Assembly: GCA_036346225.1 (NCBI GenBank)
Contig: JARFIW010000500.1
Coordinates: 5,270,001 to 5,334,000, forward strand
Length of the DNA stretch: 64,000 nucleotides
Direction: 5' to 3'
Source: Platerodrilus igneus
Lineage: Eukaryota > Arthropoda > Insecta > Coleoptera > Lycidae
The notes under the pieces are model-generated. The model was not told the origin of the DNA. It saw nothing but the letters and a program-made list of their open reading frames with translations, and ran no database searches. Shown here in pieces: positions 33,537 through 45,077 of the stretch (positions within the stretch are counted from its first letter, which is position 1; the number at the start of each line of letters is the position of its first letter). Made by a program: the position numbers and the translations under genes.

Positions 33537-33832
33537 CTCCTGAAGTTTTTTGATAAGAATGCGTATAAAAGGGGATTAACTCCTGAATTGAAGTAGGTAA
33601 CCAGGAAAGTTAATGGTGTAAATAATGCGCTAAAATTTGTATCGCCATGATAATGCTGCGACCAGTATTGCCACATTTTCCTTGCGTGTAAAGGTAGATT
33701 ACAGAGAGCGAAAGTTAAAACGACGATGATAAGCATTCTTATTACTCCTCTTCGAGCTTTCAGAACATTGTGGCTTGAATTTGAATAGGATGAAGCTCCA
33801 GACTGCACAGTTTTATTTTCTTCTTGTTGATC
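33537..33832 (-). CDS. neuropeptide GPCR exon with TM6 and TM7 (trissin-receptor-like)
   Basis: 296-nt internal exon of a plasma-membrane peptide receptor that signals through G proteins. The acceptor ATATGTTTCAG ends at 33833 and the donor GTAAGA begins at 33536. It encodes the end of intracellular loop 3 (DQQEENKTVQSGASS, KARRGVIRML), TM6 (LIIVVLTFALCNLPLHARK, CNLP in place of CWxP), extracellular loop 3 (WSQHYHGDTN), and TM7 with NSGVNPLLYAFLS (NPxxY as NPLLY). It ends NFRR in phase 2. The in-frame ATG just upstream is inside the acceptor and is not a start. The TM6/TM7 wording resembles insect trissin receptors more than other peptide receptors I know; that assignment is from memory and unproven. 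Neighbouring exons are at 33230 and 48980. Confidence 0.85.
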
Positions 33833-34689
33833 CTGAAACATATACGTTAGATCAGTTGGCCGTAAATAATTGCATTCGGTATTCCAAGCCGTGTTTTTGT
33901 AGGCCCGAGAAGTAAAATAAAATTTAAAATAGTTATAGCACTGCGAATTTAGTGTCTAATTTGTGGTCGATAATATAGCGTAGCAAAATTCGAAATGAGA
34001 GCACTAACCATGGATGAATACTTGATATTGTACACGTAACAAATGTTTCACAATATAATGATACGGTCAGTCATATCATAAGCTTAATTTAAGAAACTGA
34101 GAAGAACTTACATACAGGGCGTTCCGTGATATAAATGACAAACACACCGTGTGTTGTGATGCTGTAGAGTGCAATACTCCAGCTCCTTTCGTTCATATAA
34201 TTTTCGTTAAATGAAAGCCCAATACTTTCCATTAATCATGAATATGTTTAATAACATGCAAATAAATACATAGTAAATTACGGCAACTAACTGTATCCTT
34301 TTGGTCGTTCATAATATATCGAATCTACTCTACGCACCTTTTCAGAAACGTTTATTACTAATCAACAACCTGTTTACCTGCTTTTCAAAGAGTCTCTTGC
34401 ACCATATCAAGACCGAAGTGTAATACGTCTAAATATAGACCGCATACCTAAGAACTAAACCATATTCAATACGAAACAGGACTACAAACGTGTAAAAAAC
34501 TAAAATATTACTACTAGGCATACAGAGTCTGGGTACATTTCGCTATTTCTTAAACGGGACCAAGCACAACCTAAACGCTGCACGTTGCAGCTCACCATTC
34601 TGAGTTTTAATTGTGCAACACGCACTTTGTTACCTGAATCACAAAACACTTTACTTGTGCGTTCCAACTTTCACTGAAGAGGAGGTACA

Positions 34690-35155
34690 TTAATTTCCTT
34701 GATTAATACCATCTACCCAACTTTCACATTGTCGTTTTCGCCCACAATTTCTTTCGATTTTGTACTTCTGTAAGGTAATCTTTATACCATCTATTGTAAA
34801 AGTACTGGTATAGCATTTGGATATGCTGTAAACGGTTTTCAGGTATATCCCTGATATCTGGGTCGGGCAATGACGTAAGCCGGCGGCCAATAAGAAAATG
34901 AGAAAGGGTGAGGATATCAAAAGCATTAGGACTTGAGGAAGGAGGAGTTAAGGGTCTTGAATTAAAAACTGCTCCAATTTGTGTGAATAATATGTGAAAA
35001 CGTTCATATATAAGAAAGGTATTGCCAATTACTTTTTTTAGGGGTAATTTACATGACTTTACTCCAGCCTCCCAAATATCCACAAAATTAGAAGAATTTG
35101 CCGGATAAATTTCCATAAAATTCCCTCATCGTTTAGAGTTGCTAATAATAAAGAA
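34690..35155 (-). pseudogene. BEL/Pao integrase C-terminal part (BEL-2)
   Basis: On the minus strand: ILWKFI near 35130, SSNFVDIWEAGVKSCKLPLK (the conserved region with the third catalytic Glu of IN), then RFHILFTQIGAVFNSRPLTP, FDILTLSHFLIGRRLTSLPD, NRLQHIQMLYQYFYNRW and YLTEVQNRKKLW. It has a frame switch and stops. Its 5' part is cut at 35155-35165 by a LINE tail. Same strand as the BEL-2 gag/protease pieces at 38090-39187 and 45268-45600, so probably the same element with most of RT lost. Confidence 0.8.
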
Positions 35156-35164
35156 GAATTCATC

Positions 35165-35480
35165 ATCATTAGGTCTTCAGTTTTGGAACTGGTTAGATGC
35201 GTACATTTCCTATTCTAAGCTAACCTACTCATTTCCCTGAAATTTCCACAGTCTGCATTTTTCACTATCTGCGTGCATTAGTCTGATCTAGGTCTACCTC
35301 TACCTCTTTTTTTCCTATCTCTGTTTGTACTATATCCCACAATATTTCCCAAAAATATTTTAGAACATATCCTGCCTTTCTATTTCTCCTTTTCTTTTTG
35401 TTTTTCACATATGCTTTCAACAATTTTCTCTTTGTTTCTATGTTTGTTGTCTTCGAACATAGCCGCTGCTCTTGTTAGAT
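35165..35480 (-). mobile_element. RTE-like LINE 3' end fragment
   Basis: Minus-strand tail of the same LINE family as 35755-37935. Shared words include TTGGAACTGGTTAGATGCGT, TCTATTCTAAGCTAACC-like, and CTCTATCTGCGTGCA-like. It ends in CCTAATGATGATGA, a short trinucleotide tail. 5'-truncated at about 35480, where segment X begins. Confidence 0.7.
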
Positions 35481-35745
35481 GCAGTTTGGTTTCCCTTCTA
35501 TTGTTTTACAAATATATACCCCATTTCCTCGATATTCAGTGGTATGTGAAGAGGGTTAAGCAGCTTGTGGCTACCAAGATCCTCCAACACTCGAATATTT
35601 GTCAAATTAATAGTTTTCAAATATATTCTTTCAAGGTTTATCGTCTTGAAACTGGTTGGACGCGTACCTCCACTTACTTTTATTCTGAGCTAACCTGAGA
35701 ATATTGCAAAACCAATACTGTAGTTACTTATAATAATTAACAGGG
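35480..35745 (-). repeat. segment X of the composite repeat, copy 1
   Basis: About 265 bp that recurs at 46035-46560 (with a SINE inside) and at 46690-46915. Marker words: CAGTGGTATGTGAAGAGGGT, AAGCAGCTTGTGGCTACCAA, ACTTATAATAATTA. In every copy it is flanked on both sides by LINE 3' ends. Origin unknown. Confidence 0.7.
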
Positions 35746-35754
35746 TTTAACTAC

Positions 35755-37935
35755 AACTATTTTTTTCGTCATTAGGTTTTTCGTCTTGGAGCTGGTTGGA
35801 CGCGTACCTCCTTTGATTTCTATTCTGAACTAGTCTACACATTTCCTCGAAATTCCCACAGCCTACATCTTTCTCTATCTGTGTACAATAATCCAACCTA
35901 GGTTTACATCTACCTTCCGTTTTTCCTATCTCTGCTTCAAATATATTCCGCACTATTCCCTAATGGCTTAGTTTGTGGCCTATCATCCTATCTCTCTTAT
36001 TTTTTACTGTTTTCCACATATGTCTTCCTTCCCCTACCATTTCTAGCACCTCCTTGTTCTTAACTTTGTCTGTCCATGATACCTTCATCATACTTCTGTA
36101 ATACCACACTTCAAAGGATTCTATCTTTTTCCTGTCCGCTTCTCCGACTATCCAAGTTCCACAGCCGTACACTGCTGTATACCACACATATGTTATATGC
36201 AATCTCTTTCTAGTTTCCATGTTTGCTGTCTTTGAATACAGTAGTTGTTTTTTTCTTGTTAAATGTAGGACGACTTTGTGCTAATATTTGTTTTATATCT
36301 TTTGCGCTCTTCCCATCTCGCGTTATTTGCCATCCTACGTAGCAGAAATCCTTAACCTCTTGTAAGTTCTCGTTACCTACTTCTATTCTTGTTTTTGATT
36401 TATTTCCCCCTCCTTTGCATACTAGTACTTTAGTTTTATTTTTGTTAATTTTTATACCGTATCTCTCTGTAAGACCTGTTTCCATTTCATTAAGAGCAGC
36501 TTTTAACTCCTCCTTGCTAGATGTTAATACCGTTCTATCATCTGCAAATCTAATCATATCAATTTCTTGTCCTTGCATAGTAATTCTAAACGCCTTCCTG
36601 CATTTGATAGTATTCGTTGCCTCTTCAATGTACAAGTTAAAAATTAATGGGAATAGGGCACATCCTTGTCTCGCCCTTTTTCTAATATTTACCTCTCTAC
36701 GTTCCTGTTCTAATTCTATTACCGCTGTTAGCTCTTTGCATAAGCTATGTACTATCCGCCAATTCCTAAAACTCATTCCAATCTCTTTTAGTATTTCGAA
36801 CATTTTTTTCCATTTTTCATTGTCAAATGCTTTTTCCATATCTAAAAACCCTATATACACGCATTCCTCGTTCTCTATTGTTTCTCCATTATCACCGTCA
36901 GAGCTAAAATAGCCTCCCGTGTTCCCGTCTTTCGCTTAAACCCAAATTGATCATTTCCTAGTATTTTTCAGTTCGTTTTTCCAGTCGTCGTTGTACAATC
37001 CTAGTTAATATTTTTGATACGTGTGCTGTCAAACTTATTGTTGGAAAATTTTCACATCTATCCGCGCCTCTCTCTTTTGGTATAATTACTATGATGTTAC
37101 GTTTGAAATCTTTGGGTATCTCGCCTGTTTCATACATATAGTTTACAAGTTGAAAGAGACGTTCTGTTATTGCTTGTCCAGCAGCTTTTAGAGCACCCGG
37201 CGCCTTACCATTTTTCAGACCCTTTAATGCTAATTCACATTCATCTCTAAGTACAGGATATCCCAAGTCATCAGTTTCAGTGCCTAGTTTCTGTTCTAAT
37301 GCTGTTACTCCCTCTCCTGCATATAAATTCCCTATATATTACTGTCATCTAACCATTTTCTCTACTTTTTCTATAATGACGTTTACTCTCGCGCCCCTTA
37401 TATTTTCGCTATACGGCTTTATATCCTTAAAATTCTTTCTAATTAGTTTGTATACTTCGTCTTTCTTTCCATTTTATCTTAGTTTGTACCTCTTTGCACT
37501 TTGTTATCCATAGTTTCTCATTTTCTTTTTGTGCATAGCCCCATACCGCCATGTCTAAGGTGGATTTATTGTTAGTCTATTCTGTTTCTACTTCTTTAGC
37601 ATCAGAAATTTTCCCGATATCTTGCAGCAATTCATTTGACTTTTTTTCAAATGTTTCGTGAATATCTTTATCCTTTAGTTTCTCAAAGTCAAAGTGCCTT
37701 TTTCTCCGTTCCTGTTTTTCAAATTTTTAAATTTAAGAGCGGTCTTCATAATTACGATGTTGTGGTCGGTGTCTTTATCTGCTTCTGGGTAGCTTCTACA
37801 GTCTTTTACTTGATTCTTAAACCGTTGTCTAATAAGAATGCAATCTATTTGATATCTTCCTATATCCCCTGGCATCTCCCACGTGCAGCGGATGACACAA
37901 GTGATGGAATGCTTAATAGCATATTCAAATTGTAA
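35755..37935 (-). mobile_element. RTE-like LINE, copy 1 (5'-truncated)
   Basis: A non-LTR retrotransposon running from the C-terminal half of its endonuclease (37935) through RT to the 3' end at 35755, which reads CCTAATGACGAAAAAA. It shares sequence with 58225-60380, for example TATTTTCGCTATACGGCTTT at 37402 and 58786. Clade assignment (RTE-like) rests on the FADD box and the C-terminal GHxLxH region and is tentative. Confidence 0.8.
35950..37880 (-). pseudogene. LINE endonuclease (end)-reverse transcriptase, broken
   Basis: On the minus strand: the endonuclease end QIDCILIRQRFKNQVKDCRS and DKDTDHNIVIMK (37850-37740). The RT start is VLRDECELALKGLKNGKAPG (near 37250), then YETGEIPKDFKRNIIVIIPK and FPTISLTAHVSKILTRI. 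The palm reads VYIGFLDMEKAFDNEKW (near 36855), RARQGCALFPLIFNLYIEEA, and the catalytic box MIRFADDRTVLT (36560). The C-terminal region reads KDFCYVGWQITRDGKSAKDI, WYYRSMMKVSWTDKV and GEGRHMWKTVKNKRDRMIGH. Several frameshifts (near 36925, 36260 and 37560). Both Asp of the FADD box are kept. Confidence 0.85.
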
Positions 37936-38089
37936 CTGGTATTGTGCTAATTATTTGAGCCACAACCAAACATTACAGCACTGTTTTATAACCATTATAA
38001 AGTGATTGAATTTTAACCATGCATTTCTTATTAATATTATATACTTCCTGATTAATCTCAATAATCGAAATTTCAACATCTTATTTAGG

Positions 38090-39187
38090 TAACCCCGATT
38101 TACTACACGCATCCAAGCTAATCAAATTTGACGGACAACCATTGTCTAATAGTGCTTGAAAAGTTTGAGAATAATCGTTTAAATCTGCTACTTGCAAAAG
38201 TGCTGCAGACAAAAGTTTACCTCCAACTGAACAACTTGATCGTTTTCTACGATTGGTATATTGACTTCAACATTACCGCATTGAATGTCTTCACTTACTT
38301 CAATCTTTTCTTCTATGATGATTCAAAAGCTTATTATGTATTGCACCACATTTTTTAGTCACTCGTTTCACAATTTTTGTTAAAATGTGTTACCTTTTTT
38401 TAACAATTGAGGTACAAATCTAGACTTTTGCTCTTTTCAAACCTAGAATGAACCGAAAGTTTGTTAGAGAAATGTTTGTTTTTGCAAAATACACAATCTA
38501 CATTTGCTGCAAAAATATTTAGTTTTGCCTTCTACCTTACTTTCGCTTGTATTTTATAATTTATTTTTAGTATTTCCGCATTCCCAGTATTTCAATTCGA
38601 TTTTTTAAAACATTTTAAATCTTTTCAAAGTAGGAAGTTGATCTGCAGATCCTTTCTCTCGCCAGACCCTCAGGCTTATTGGATCCCAATAATCTGTAAT
38701 CTGTATAAATACCTAATTTTTGCAAAGCATGCAATTGTTTTGTTAATACATCAAGAATATGACAGTTCGGTAGGTGATTATTTATGTAAGTTAGGTACAT
38801 TCATTAAATACTTTAGATGGTTATTTAATAACATCGACATGTTATATCTTTCACACACATTTTTCAAAAAACGGAATAATTAAATGCGGAAACATTTTAA
38901 ATGAGTCACTTGTCACGCTTCGCCCTCCAAAAGAGCTTTTAAAGAAAAATTTTTCAATTTCCCCATTGGATTTATTGTAATTAACTAATGACTTGAAAGA
39001 GTTTCAAAATTCTAACTAATTTCCTGCCATTTCGTTAAATTTTGGAATTGGGATAGATGATAATTTGGGCTGTACCCGTTGGGCCAACACCGACTCATCA
39101 TTATCATTCTCTCCATATAATGAGGCATTAGAACTCCTGGCATTTGAATTTCCCTCAGCAACCTCAGCCTCAAAACCATTTTCATCC
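38090..39187 (-). pseudogene. BEL/Pao gag and protease relic (BEL-2, 3' part)
   Basis: On the minus strand from 39187: ENGFEAEVAEGNSNARSS, LSSIPIPKFNEMAGN (gag DUF1759-type start), EIEKFFFKSS, and KQLHALQKLGIYTDY (38715 region). Next comes a degenerate zinc knuckle CVFCKNKHFSNKL (near 38500), and the protease region LSAALLQVADLNDYSQTFQA followed by LLDNGCPSNLIS (38150-38110), where the catalytic DSG/DNG box reads DNG. Stops throughout. The gag is interrupted exactly at 39187/45268 by the BEL-1 insertion. This pattern is from my own reading of all frames; it does not stand out as an ORF. Confidence 0.7.
39183..39187. repeat. target-site duplication CATCC, left
   Basis: Directly before the BEL-1 left LTR; the matching copy is at 45263-45267. 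Five bases is the usual BEL/Pao duplication length. Confidence 0.8.
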
Positions 39188-39381
39188 TGTAGAAAAATGT
39201 AAGGTCAGGTACTGGCGCCGCTAGGATTAGGGTAGAAGGGAAAGAGGTGCAGGCTGTTGAAACTGCGTTACCTAGTTTAAGTTTAAAGTCATTCTAGTAT
39301 TGGTAGCCGATTAGTTAAGTTGGTATTTTAAATAAACCTTTAATGCGTATTTCTTTTATTAAACAACAACTCTTTTTTACA
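39188..39381 (+). repeat. BEL-1 5' LTR
   Basis: Begins TGTAGAAAAATGTAAGGTCA and ends near CTTTTTTACA. Contains AATAAACC near 39331, a likely polyadenylation signal. It matches 45078-45262 over its whole length. The last two bases are uncertain because the copies differ there (TTACA versus TTATA). Confidence 0.85.
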
Positions 39382-39400
39382 TTGGTGCCGAAACTCGGGA
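39382..39400 (+). other. BEL-1 primer binding site
   Basis: TTGGTGCCGAAACTCGGGA directly after the LTR, the form typical of BEL/Pao elements primed by the 3' end of a tRNA. Confidence 0.75.
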
Positions 39401-39488
39401 AGTATTCCGACCGGATCAAAGAAATACAAATTGAGGTTTATCGCGATCGTGGCTATTTATAATCGGTGATTACAATAAAGGCTCAACA

Positions 39489-40805
39489 ATGGAACTAGCA
39501 AAACGGACGGTCTGTAGAATGCAGTTGACTAAGGCAGTTAACAATATTAACGTAATGTTAGAAAACAAGGACTACAGTACCGAAGATATTCATACGGCTT
39601 TATCAACGTTAAAATTGGCTAGTGATAACTTGAAAGAAATCGACAGACAAGTAGAACCTCTACTTAAAGAAAATATCGAAGAGGAGCTACTAAAACAATA
39701 TGAATACGAGGAGATTGCTGTTACTACAGAGTCGAAGTTGAGGTTTCGATTAAGTGCAGAGGACAAGACGCAATCACGACCAGTAGTTCAATCTGATGAC
39801 ATTATTACGCAACCGCTAAGTAACGACGTATGTACATTACCATCATTAGCATCTGTGAAGCTTCAGCGCTTGCAATTAGTTAAATTTGACGGTACCGCAA
39901 AAGGATGGATTCCATTTTGGGAGTAATTTCGAAGTATGGTACATGAAAATCCACAACTAACAAAGAGCGATCGACTTAATTATTTACGAATGTCTGTGAC
40001 CGGTAAAGCAGTAGAAGCAATCGAAGGCTTTCCGCCATCAGGAGCATTCTATGAAGAAGCACTGAAGGTACTTTAAGATCTATTTGGAAATTCTGAACGG
40101 CTAATAGAGCAGTATTTTGAAATCATCATGAATATTGAAACGGTGAAATCGAAGACTGACGTGAACACTTTACGCAAAAATTACAATCGTATTACGTCGG
40201 CTATGCATGCACTTAAAATTCTGGAAGTAGCAAGCACGCAGTATAACATAATTGTGGAGTCTAGTTTAACGAACTCGTTGCCTCATGAAATGCGATTGGG
40301 GTATTTTCGCCAAAACAATAGGAAAGTTGCAGACTATGGCGGCGCCAAAATAGATACGTCACAAGAAACTTCAATAACTGCCATGTCTGGGTTTGTTAAA
40401 AGAGAAGATGACGTAGACAAACAAGTGAAAGATTTGTTGCAGTTTGTCAAAAACGAAATAGAGTCATTAGAACAAGCTCTAAAGCCGGATGCAGACAGAA
40501 ACGATAAGATAACAAAAGCAGGGACAAGAAATTCAGGTAGAGGAACGGCGTCTAGTTTATTGGTTACTCCTAATAGAACGACTGAAGTTTGTTTATTCTG
40601 CAAGCAAGACCATAAAACAGAATTTTGTATGGCAGACATCGCTCTAGAAAAGAAACGTGAAGTTTTAAAATCCAAGGGTATTTGTTACCGTTGTACGAAA
40701 TGGAACCATAGAGCCAAAGATTGTAAAAACAGGTTTTTAAAATGTAAAGGCTGTAATGGAAAGCATGCAACGACTATGTGCGACCCAAATTATAAAGCAG
40801 GTTGA
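39489..40805 (+). pseudogene. BEL-1 gag
   Basis: Capsid-type gag. Starts at the ATG at 39489 (MELAKRTVCRMQLTKAVNNI). The DUF1759-type region begins LQLVKFDGTAKGWIPFWE (39868-39923), is cut by a TAA at 39924-39926, and goes on with MVHENPQLTKSDRLNYLRMS. A second TAA lies at 40074-40076. From 40128 the frame is open to 40802 and ends with a zinc-knuckle cluster (CLFCKQDHKTEFC, GICYRCTKWNHRAKDC, CKGCNGKHATTMC). Two in-frame stops make it non-functional unless read through. Confidence 0.85.
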
Positions 40806-40859
40806 AGTAACCCAACAACGAATAAAGGAAGGATTAACGCCGAGGTATCGAACAATAGT

Positions 40860-41586
40860 AGTGCAGTGAACCGATCAACTGTATCTAGTTTAATTACAAA
40901 TATAAGTCACAGTGTATTATTACAAACGGCATGTGTTTACGCATACGGTGACCAAGAAAGAAAGCTCATTAGATTGGTTATTGGTGGTGGGACTCAACCT
41001 TCATTAAGGAAACCGGTTTGCGAAATTTAAGTTTACCAGTCATAGCTAAGCACCGCTTCAGCATTGCCGCGTTCGGAAATAATGCAACGTTCCGCCAAAA
41101 CTGTATAATCGAGTGTTAATTACTTTAAAGAGCCAGTATACTGATGAGTTACTAAGAATAGAAGCAGTTGAAGTTCCAGAAATTTGTACCGATTATTTAA
41201 ATGCTCCTACAGAAAGCGTTGAACAATATAAACACTTACAGTTGGCAGATAGTAAACCTTACGATACTGATCAGGAACTAATTATCGAAGGAATTAGCAT
41301 GCTTATAGGAGCAGACAATTATTGGTCAGTGGTAACGGGAAATAATATACGTCTTACTCAACGTTTAGTAGCTGTAGATACTAAATTCGGGTACACGCTG
41401 CATGATCCATTTCCTGTAGATACTACTAAGGTAGCAGTAAATTTGCATACGGTGTTACACGCGAGTTTTGTGGACATTGACGCGGAAGCAGTGCAGAAAA
41501 TGTGGGATTTGGTCACAATTGGTATAGGTAAAGAAAACGACGAAAAGAACGCCTTTGCGAAAATTTTGCGCAGAATTGCATTGTAA
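40860..41586 (+). pseudogene. BEL-1 aspartic protease and spacer
   Basis: After gag the frame shows SVLLQTACVYAYGDQERK and RLVIGGGTQPSLRKPV, where the catalytic Asp of the usual D-S/G-G box is Gly. Stops lie near 41028-41110. From 41113 an open frame has LIGADNYWSVVTGNN and KFGYTLHDPF, typical of the BEL segment between protease and RT, and NEKNAF near its end. The lost Asp suggests decay rather than an alternative active site. Confidence 0.7.
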
Positions 41587-41764
41587 AAAATGGTAATCCG
41601 TATCAAGTTACGCTGCCGTGGAAAAGCGACGAAACAATCGTAGAGGATAATAATCTTATTAGTGCCCGAGTTCGTGCTCAAAAACTGAAATTTAAATTGA
41701 ACAATACCGGTAAATTGGATGAATATAATGCTGCTATTAAAGATATGATAAGCAACAATTAAGT

Positions 41765-41778
41765 GGAACTAATTCCTG
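41765..41778. repeat. SINE target duplication, left (GGAACTAATTCCTG)
   Basis: Exact 14-bp match to 42041-42054 on either side of the SINE in BEL-1 RT. Confidence 0.9.
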
Positions 41779-42040
41779 GATCCCAAGGTCCTGGGTTCAA
41801 ATCGCGACACGGCCGACTGCTTGAAAAATGACAGGTGAGCATTTTTCACAAAAATTACGCCTCGTTCGGATGAGAGGTTAAATGGAGGTCCCGTGTGTGA
41901 GTGTTGTCACGCACGTTAAAGATCCCTACCTTGCCTGGAACGGCAAGGGTTTGGCAAAATTCTAAATTCCCAGGCAACAAAAAACTCGCCTCCTGGCCAA
42001 TGTAGTAACTTCTGGTGGAGCATTGGAAATATAAATGCAC
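41779..42040 (+). mobile_element. tRNA-derived SINE, copy 1 (5'-truncated)
   Basis: 262 bp between 14-bp duplications. Begins just before the B-box region (GGGTTCAAATCGCGAC) and lacks the A box. The body shares long words with 46093-46401: GGTCCCGTGTGTGAGTGTTG, CACGCACGTTAAAGATCCCT and CTCCTGGCCAATGTAGTAAC. It ends GCATTGGAAATATAAATGCAC. Inserted in the BEL-1 RT gene, therefore younger than BEL-1. Confidence 0.85.
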
Positions 42041-42054
42041 GGAACTAATTCCTG
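42041..42054. repeat. SINE target duplication, right
   Basis: GGAACTAATTCCTG, identical to 41765-41778. Confidence 0.9.
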
Positions 42055-42690
42055 ATAACGCAATCGAAACGCAAAGAAATGACTGCGTGTATTATATGCC
42101 GCACAGACTCATTGTTAGGGAAGACAAAGAAACAACTCACTTACGGGTGGTTTTTGATGCGTCATCACATGCACTAGGAGATAAATCTTTAAATGACCTG
42201 TTAGAAAAAGGCCCTAACTTAAACCCCGAATTAATTAAAGTTCTGCTTAACTCTCGAGTGGGTCAAATAGGTATAACAGCGGATATTGAAAGGGCGTTTA
42301 TACAGATAGCTATGAATCCCAACTATAAAGACGCGCATCGTTTTGTATGGTATGACGATGATAATACACCGCAAACGTATCGTATGAACCGCCTAACATT
42401 CGGTGTGACTTGTAGCCCGTTTTTATTAAGTAAAGTGATAAGAAAGCATTTGAATGATAATTTAAACCTCGATCCTAGACTAATAAACATTTTAAGGGAA
42501 GGATTTTACGTAGACGATCTTGTTGTTAGTGGTAATAATAGTAAAGAGGCGGAACGTATAAGGATTTTCGCAACGAAACTTTTTGAACAAGCGTTGATGA
42601 ATCTACGTAAATGGAAAGATAGCGATATGGAGTCTGACAAGAGAAGTGAATCACAAAAAACATCGACCCAGAAAGTGTAAGGAATTAATT

Positions 42691-43560
42691 GGTGTAACAC
42701 AAGAGACAGAATTAGTGTCGACTTAAATAATACGATAGATTATATAAATTCAGTGCGTACAATAACAAAACGGCATGTGTTACAGACGATTGCTCGGATT
42801 TATGATCCTATAGGTATCATAGCACCCTGCTTAGTTAGGCTAAAGATCCTGTTTCAAGATATTTGGATAAAGAAAATTAATTGGGATGGTTTCATACCCC
42901 AGGATATGGCAAAAGAATGGCTGGTGGGTAGTCAAGAATGAATCGCTTAAAGAACTTTTCCGTTCCGCGCTGCGTGTGTAGAATAAGGGAGCCCCGCGAA
43001 TTACAATTGCATGTTTTTTCGGAAGCTTCTTTAAGAGCATATGGCGTAGTGGCGTATATTCGACAGATTAAGTTCAACGGTGAAATTAGTACTACATTAC
43101 TGTGCTCAAAAGGCCGCGTGGCGCCGTTAAAGACTTGCAGCGATAAGATGCTAACGCTACCGCGTTTAGAGCTGACTGCCGCATTGCTAGCGGCTAGGCT
43201 ACTAACCTTTATAACGGTGAATCTTTCAATTATAATAAATACAGTGGTGTGTTGGACTGATTCACAAATTATACCGTACTGGATTAAAGGTGATGTCTCT
43301 AAGTGGAAACCATATGTAGCTAACCGAGTGAAGGAAATTCAAAGTCTGTCAAACGGTCTATGGCGCCATTGTCCCGGCCGCGACAATCCTGCAGATTTGT
43401 TGACGCGTGGAATTAAAGCAAGTGCGCTAATAAATTCTTATGAATGGCAACATGGCCCGATATGGTTACGCGAAAATGAACCCTCTTGGCATTCAATTAA
43501 TGAAAATGGCGATAACGTAGGGGCCTCAATAGAAGCTAAAATGTGTTTATTGACTTGTGA
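42691..43560 (+). pseudogene. BEL-1 connection and RNase H region
   Basis: TKRHVLQTIARIYDPIGIIA (42765-42825) is the conserved BEL connection motif. A frame change near 42938 leads to the RNase H: LHVFSEASLRAYGVVAY (Glu in place of the usual first Asp), LPRLELTAALLAARL (Glu present), VVCWTDSQIIPYWI (Asp present), and NPADLLTRG. It is continuous with the integrase frame. Confidence 0.85.
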
Positions 43561-45063
43561 TAATAAGGTGTTAATAGATAAATTGATAGATATGTCTAAG
43601 TTTAGTGACTGTGACCGCTTAAAACGAATTACTGCCTACGTTTTACGGTTCCTTGCAAACCTGAAAGACAAGAACAATAAAAGGACCGGTAGTTTAAACG
43701 CGGGTAAGATCGAAAGTACAGAGAAGTGTTTACATAAGCAAGCACAGGAAGGGGTCTATTGTGACGAAGTAAACAGTTTATTAAAAGGTGGCATTTTCAA
43801 ACGGTCCTCGACTATTGCGTCACTAAATCTTTTCTTAGACGAAGATCAGATAATACGTTTAGGAGGGCGTTTACAGAATTTGGACGATTGTTTTGATACA
43901 AAGCACCCTATTATTTTACGAACGAATGCACATTTATGTAAATTATTAATGTACAAATTTCATAATGGTGTACATCATAGTGGGGTAAACGCAACACTCC
44001 ACGCCTTACGTAAACGTTTCTGGATAATAAAAGGAAGACAGGTAAAAAGTCAATCTTAAATAAATGTGTGGTATGTAAGAGACTTCGTGGAAAACCAGGA
44101 GCGGAGCCGTTTGCACAGTTACCTAGAGATCGTATACAGAAAGCGAACCCATTCGAGGTAACCGGAGTAGATTTTGCAGGGCCGCTATATTTTAAGGACA
44201 AAGAGCAGTTAAAACGTTGTTACATCGTTTTATTTACCTGTGCTGTCGCTCGAGCGATTCATCTAGAATTAGTTGTAAATATGAATGTTAGTTCTACAGT
44301 TAGCGTATTCAGACGTGTTTTTGCGCGCAGAGGAATTCCAAGACTGATTTACTCAGATAACGCAAAAACCTTTAAAAGACTCTCCTTAGAATTAGCTGAT
44401 TTGAATAAAGTGTTAGCCAGTAAAGAGTTAGCTGAGTTTATAAGTGAACATCGAATAAGTTGGAAATTTATTGTGGAATGTGCTGCGTGGCATGGTGGAT
44501 TTTATGAAAGGCTTGTTAAAAGCGTAAAGGATGGGCTTAAATCTACAATTGGACGCTCCATGTTAAGTTTCGATCAGCTAAATACATTCATTACAGAAGT
44601 AGAAGCTTACAATTAATGCTCGGCCGTTGACCTACGTAGGTAGTGATCCTGAGGATTTAATTCCGTTAACTCCGACACATTTTTTTATTAGGACCTGTTG
44701 TAAATAGAATACCATTTATTAATCGTAGTCCAGGAGGTGAAGAAATTCGAAAGCTTTGGAAGCAAAGAACTAAAGTAATCGATAGTTTCTGGAAAAGATG
44801 CGGAATGTAGAATATCTGCAATTATTAAGAGGTACCCATCACAACGATAATGTGCGTGAATGTTCGATTTAGCAAGGTGACGTTATGCTAGTACATGGTA
44901 GTGTTAAGCGCCGATTACTGTGGAAGCTCGGACAAGTGAAGGAGATAATTATCGGACGTGATGGAAAGGTGCGTGCCTGTTATATAAAATGTGCGGACGG
45001 TACTCTTCGACGCCCCATTCAGTTATTATACCCTTTAGAAGTAATAAGTGAAAGTAATTAATT
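43561..45063 (+). pseudogene. BEL-1 integrase with DUF5641-type end
   Basis: HHSGVNATLHALRKRFWII (43973-44030) is followed by a frame break near 44055. Then come CVVCKRLRGKPGAEPFAQLP (zinc-binding), GVDFAGPLYF (first Asp, near 44170), and RGIPRLIYSDNAKTFKRL (second Asp, near 44355). Next are ISWKFIVECAAWHGGFYERL (44455-44513) with the expected Glu near VKSVKDGL, then LTYVGSDPEDLIPLTPTHFL after a frame change near 44615. The last part is GDVMLVHGSVKRR...LGQVKEIIIGRDGKVRA and LRRPIQLLYPLEV, ending VAGGCRKL right before the LTR. Confidence 0.85.
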
Positions 45064-45077
45064 GCGTCGCCGGAGGA

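Larger units (their letters stand above)
41587..42690 (+). pseudogene. BEL-1 reverse transcriptase (split by a SINE)
   Basis: The N-terminal part (QVTLPWKSDETI, about 41600-41640) is separated by a SINE at 41779-42040. It continues with DCVYYMPHRLIVREDKET, LRVVFDASSHALGDKSLNDL (42147-42205), ITADIERAFIQIAMNPN (first catalytic Asp, 42275-42320), TFGVTCSPFLLSKVI, and the YVDDLVVSG box near 42510-42535 with both Asp. The RT core after the SINE is open for 221 residues to a stop at 42678-42680. Confidence 0.9.

Noticed and set aside
33839..33841. ATG at the start of the TM6/TM7 open frame as a translation start
   Set aside because: It lies within the acceptor ATGTTTCAG, and the protein is clearly an internal receptor piece that joins in phase to the exon at 48980.
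36415..36912. 165-codon + strand frame
   Set aside because: It is exactly antisense to the LINE reverse transcriptase on the minus strand.
40334..40770. Minus-strand frames opposite BEL-1 gag
   Set aside because: They are shadows of the gag frame, which has zinc knuckles and family motifs.
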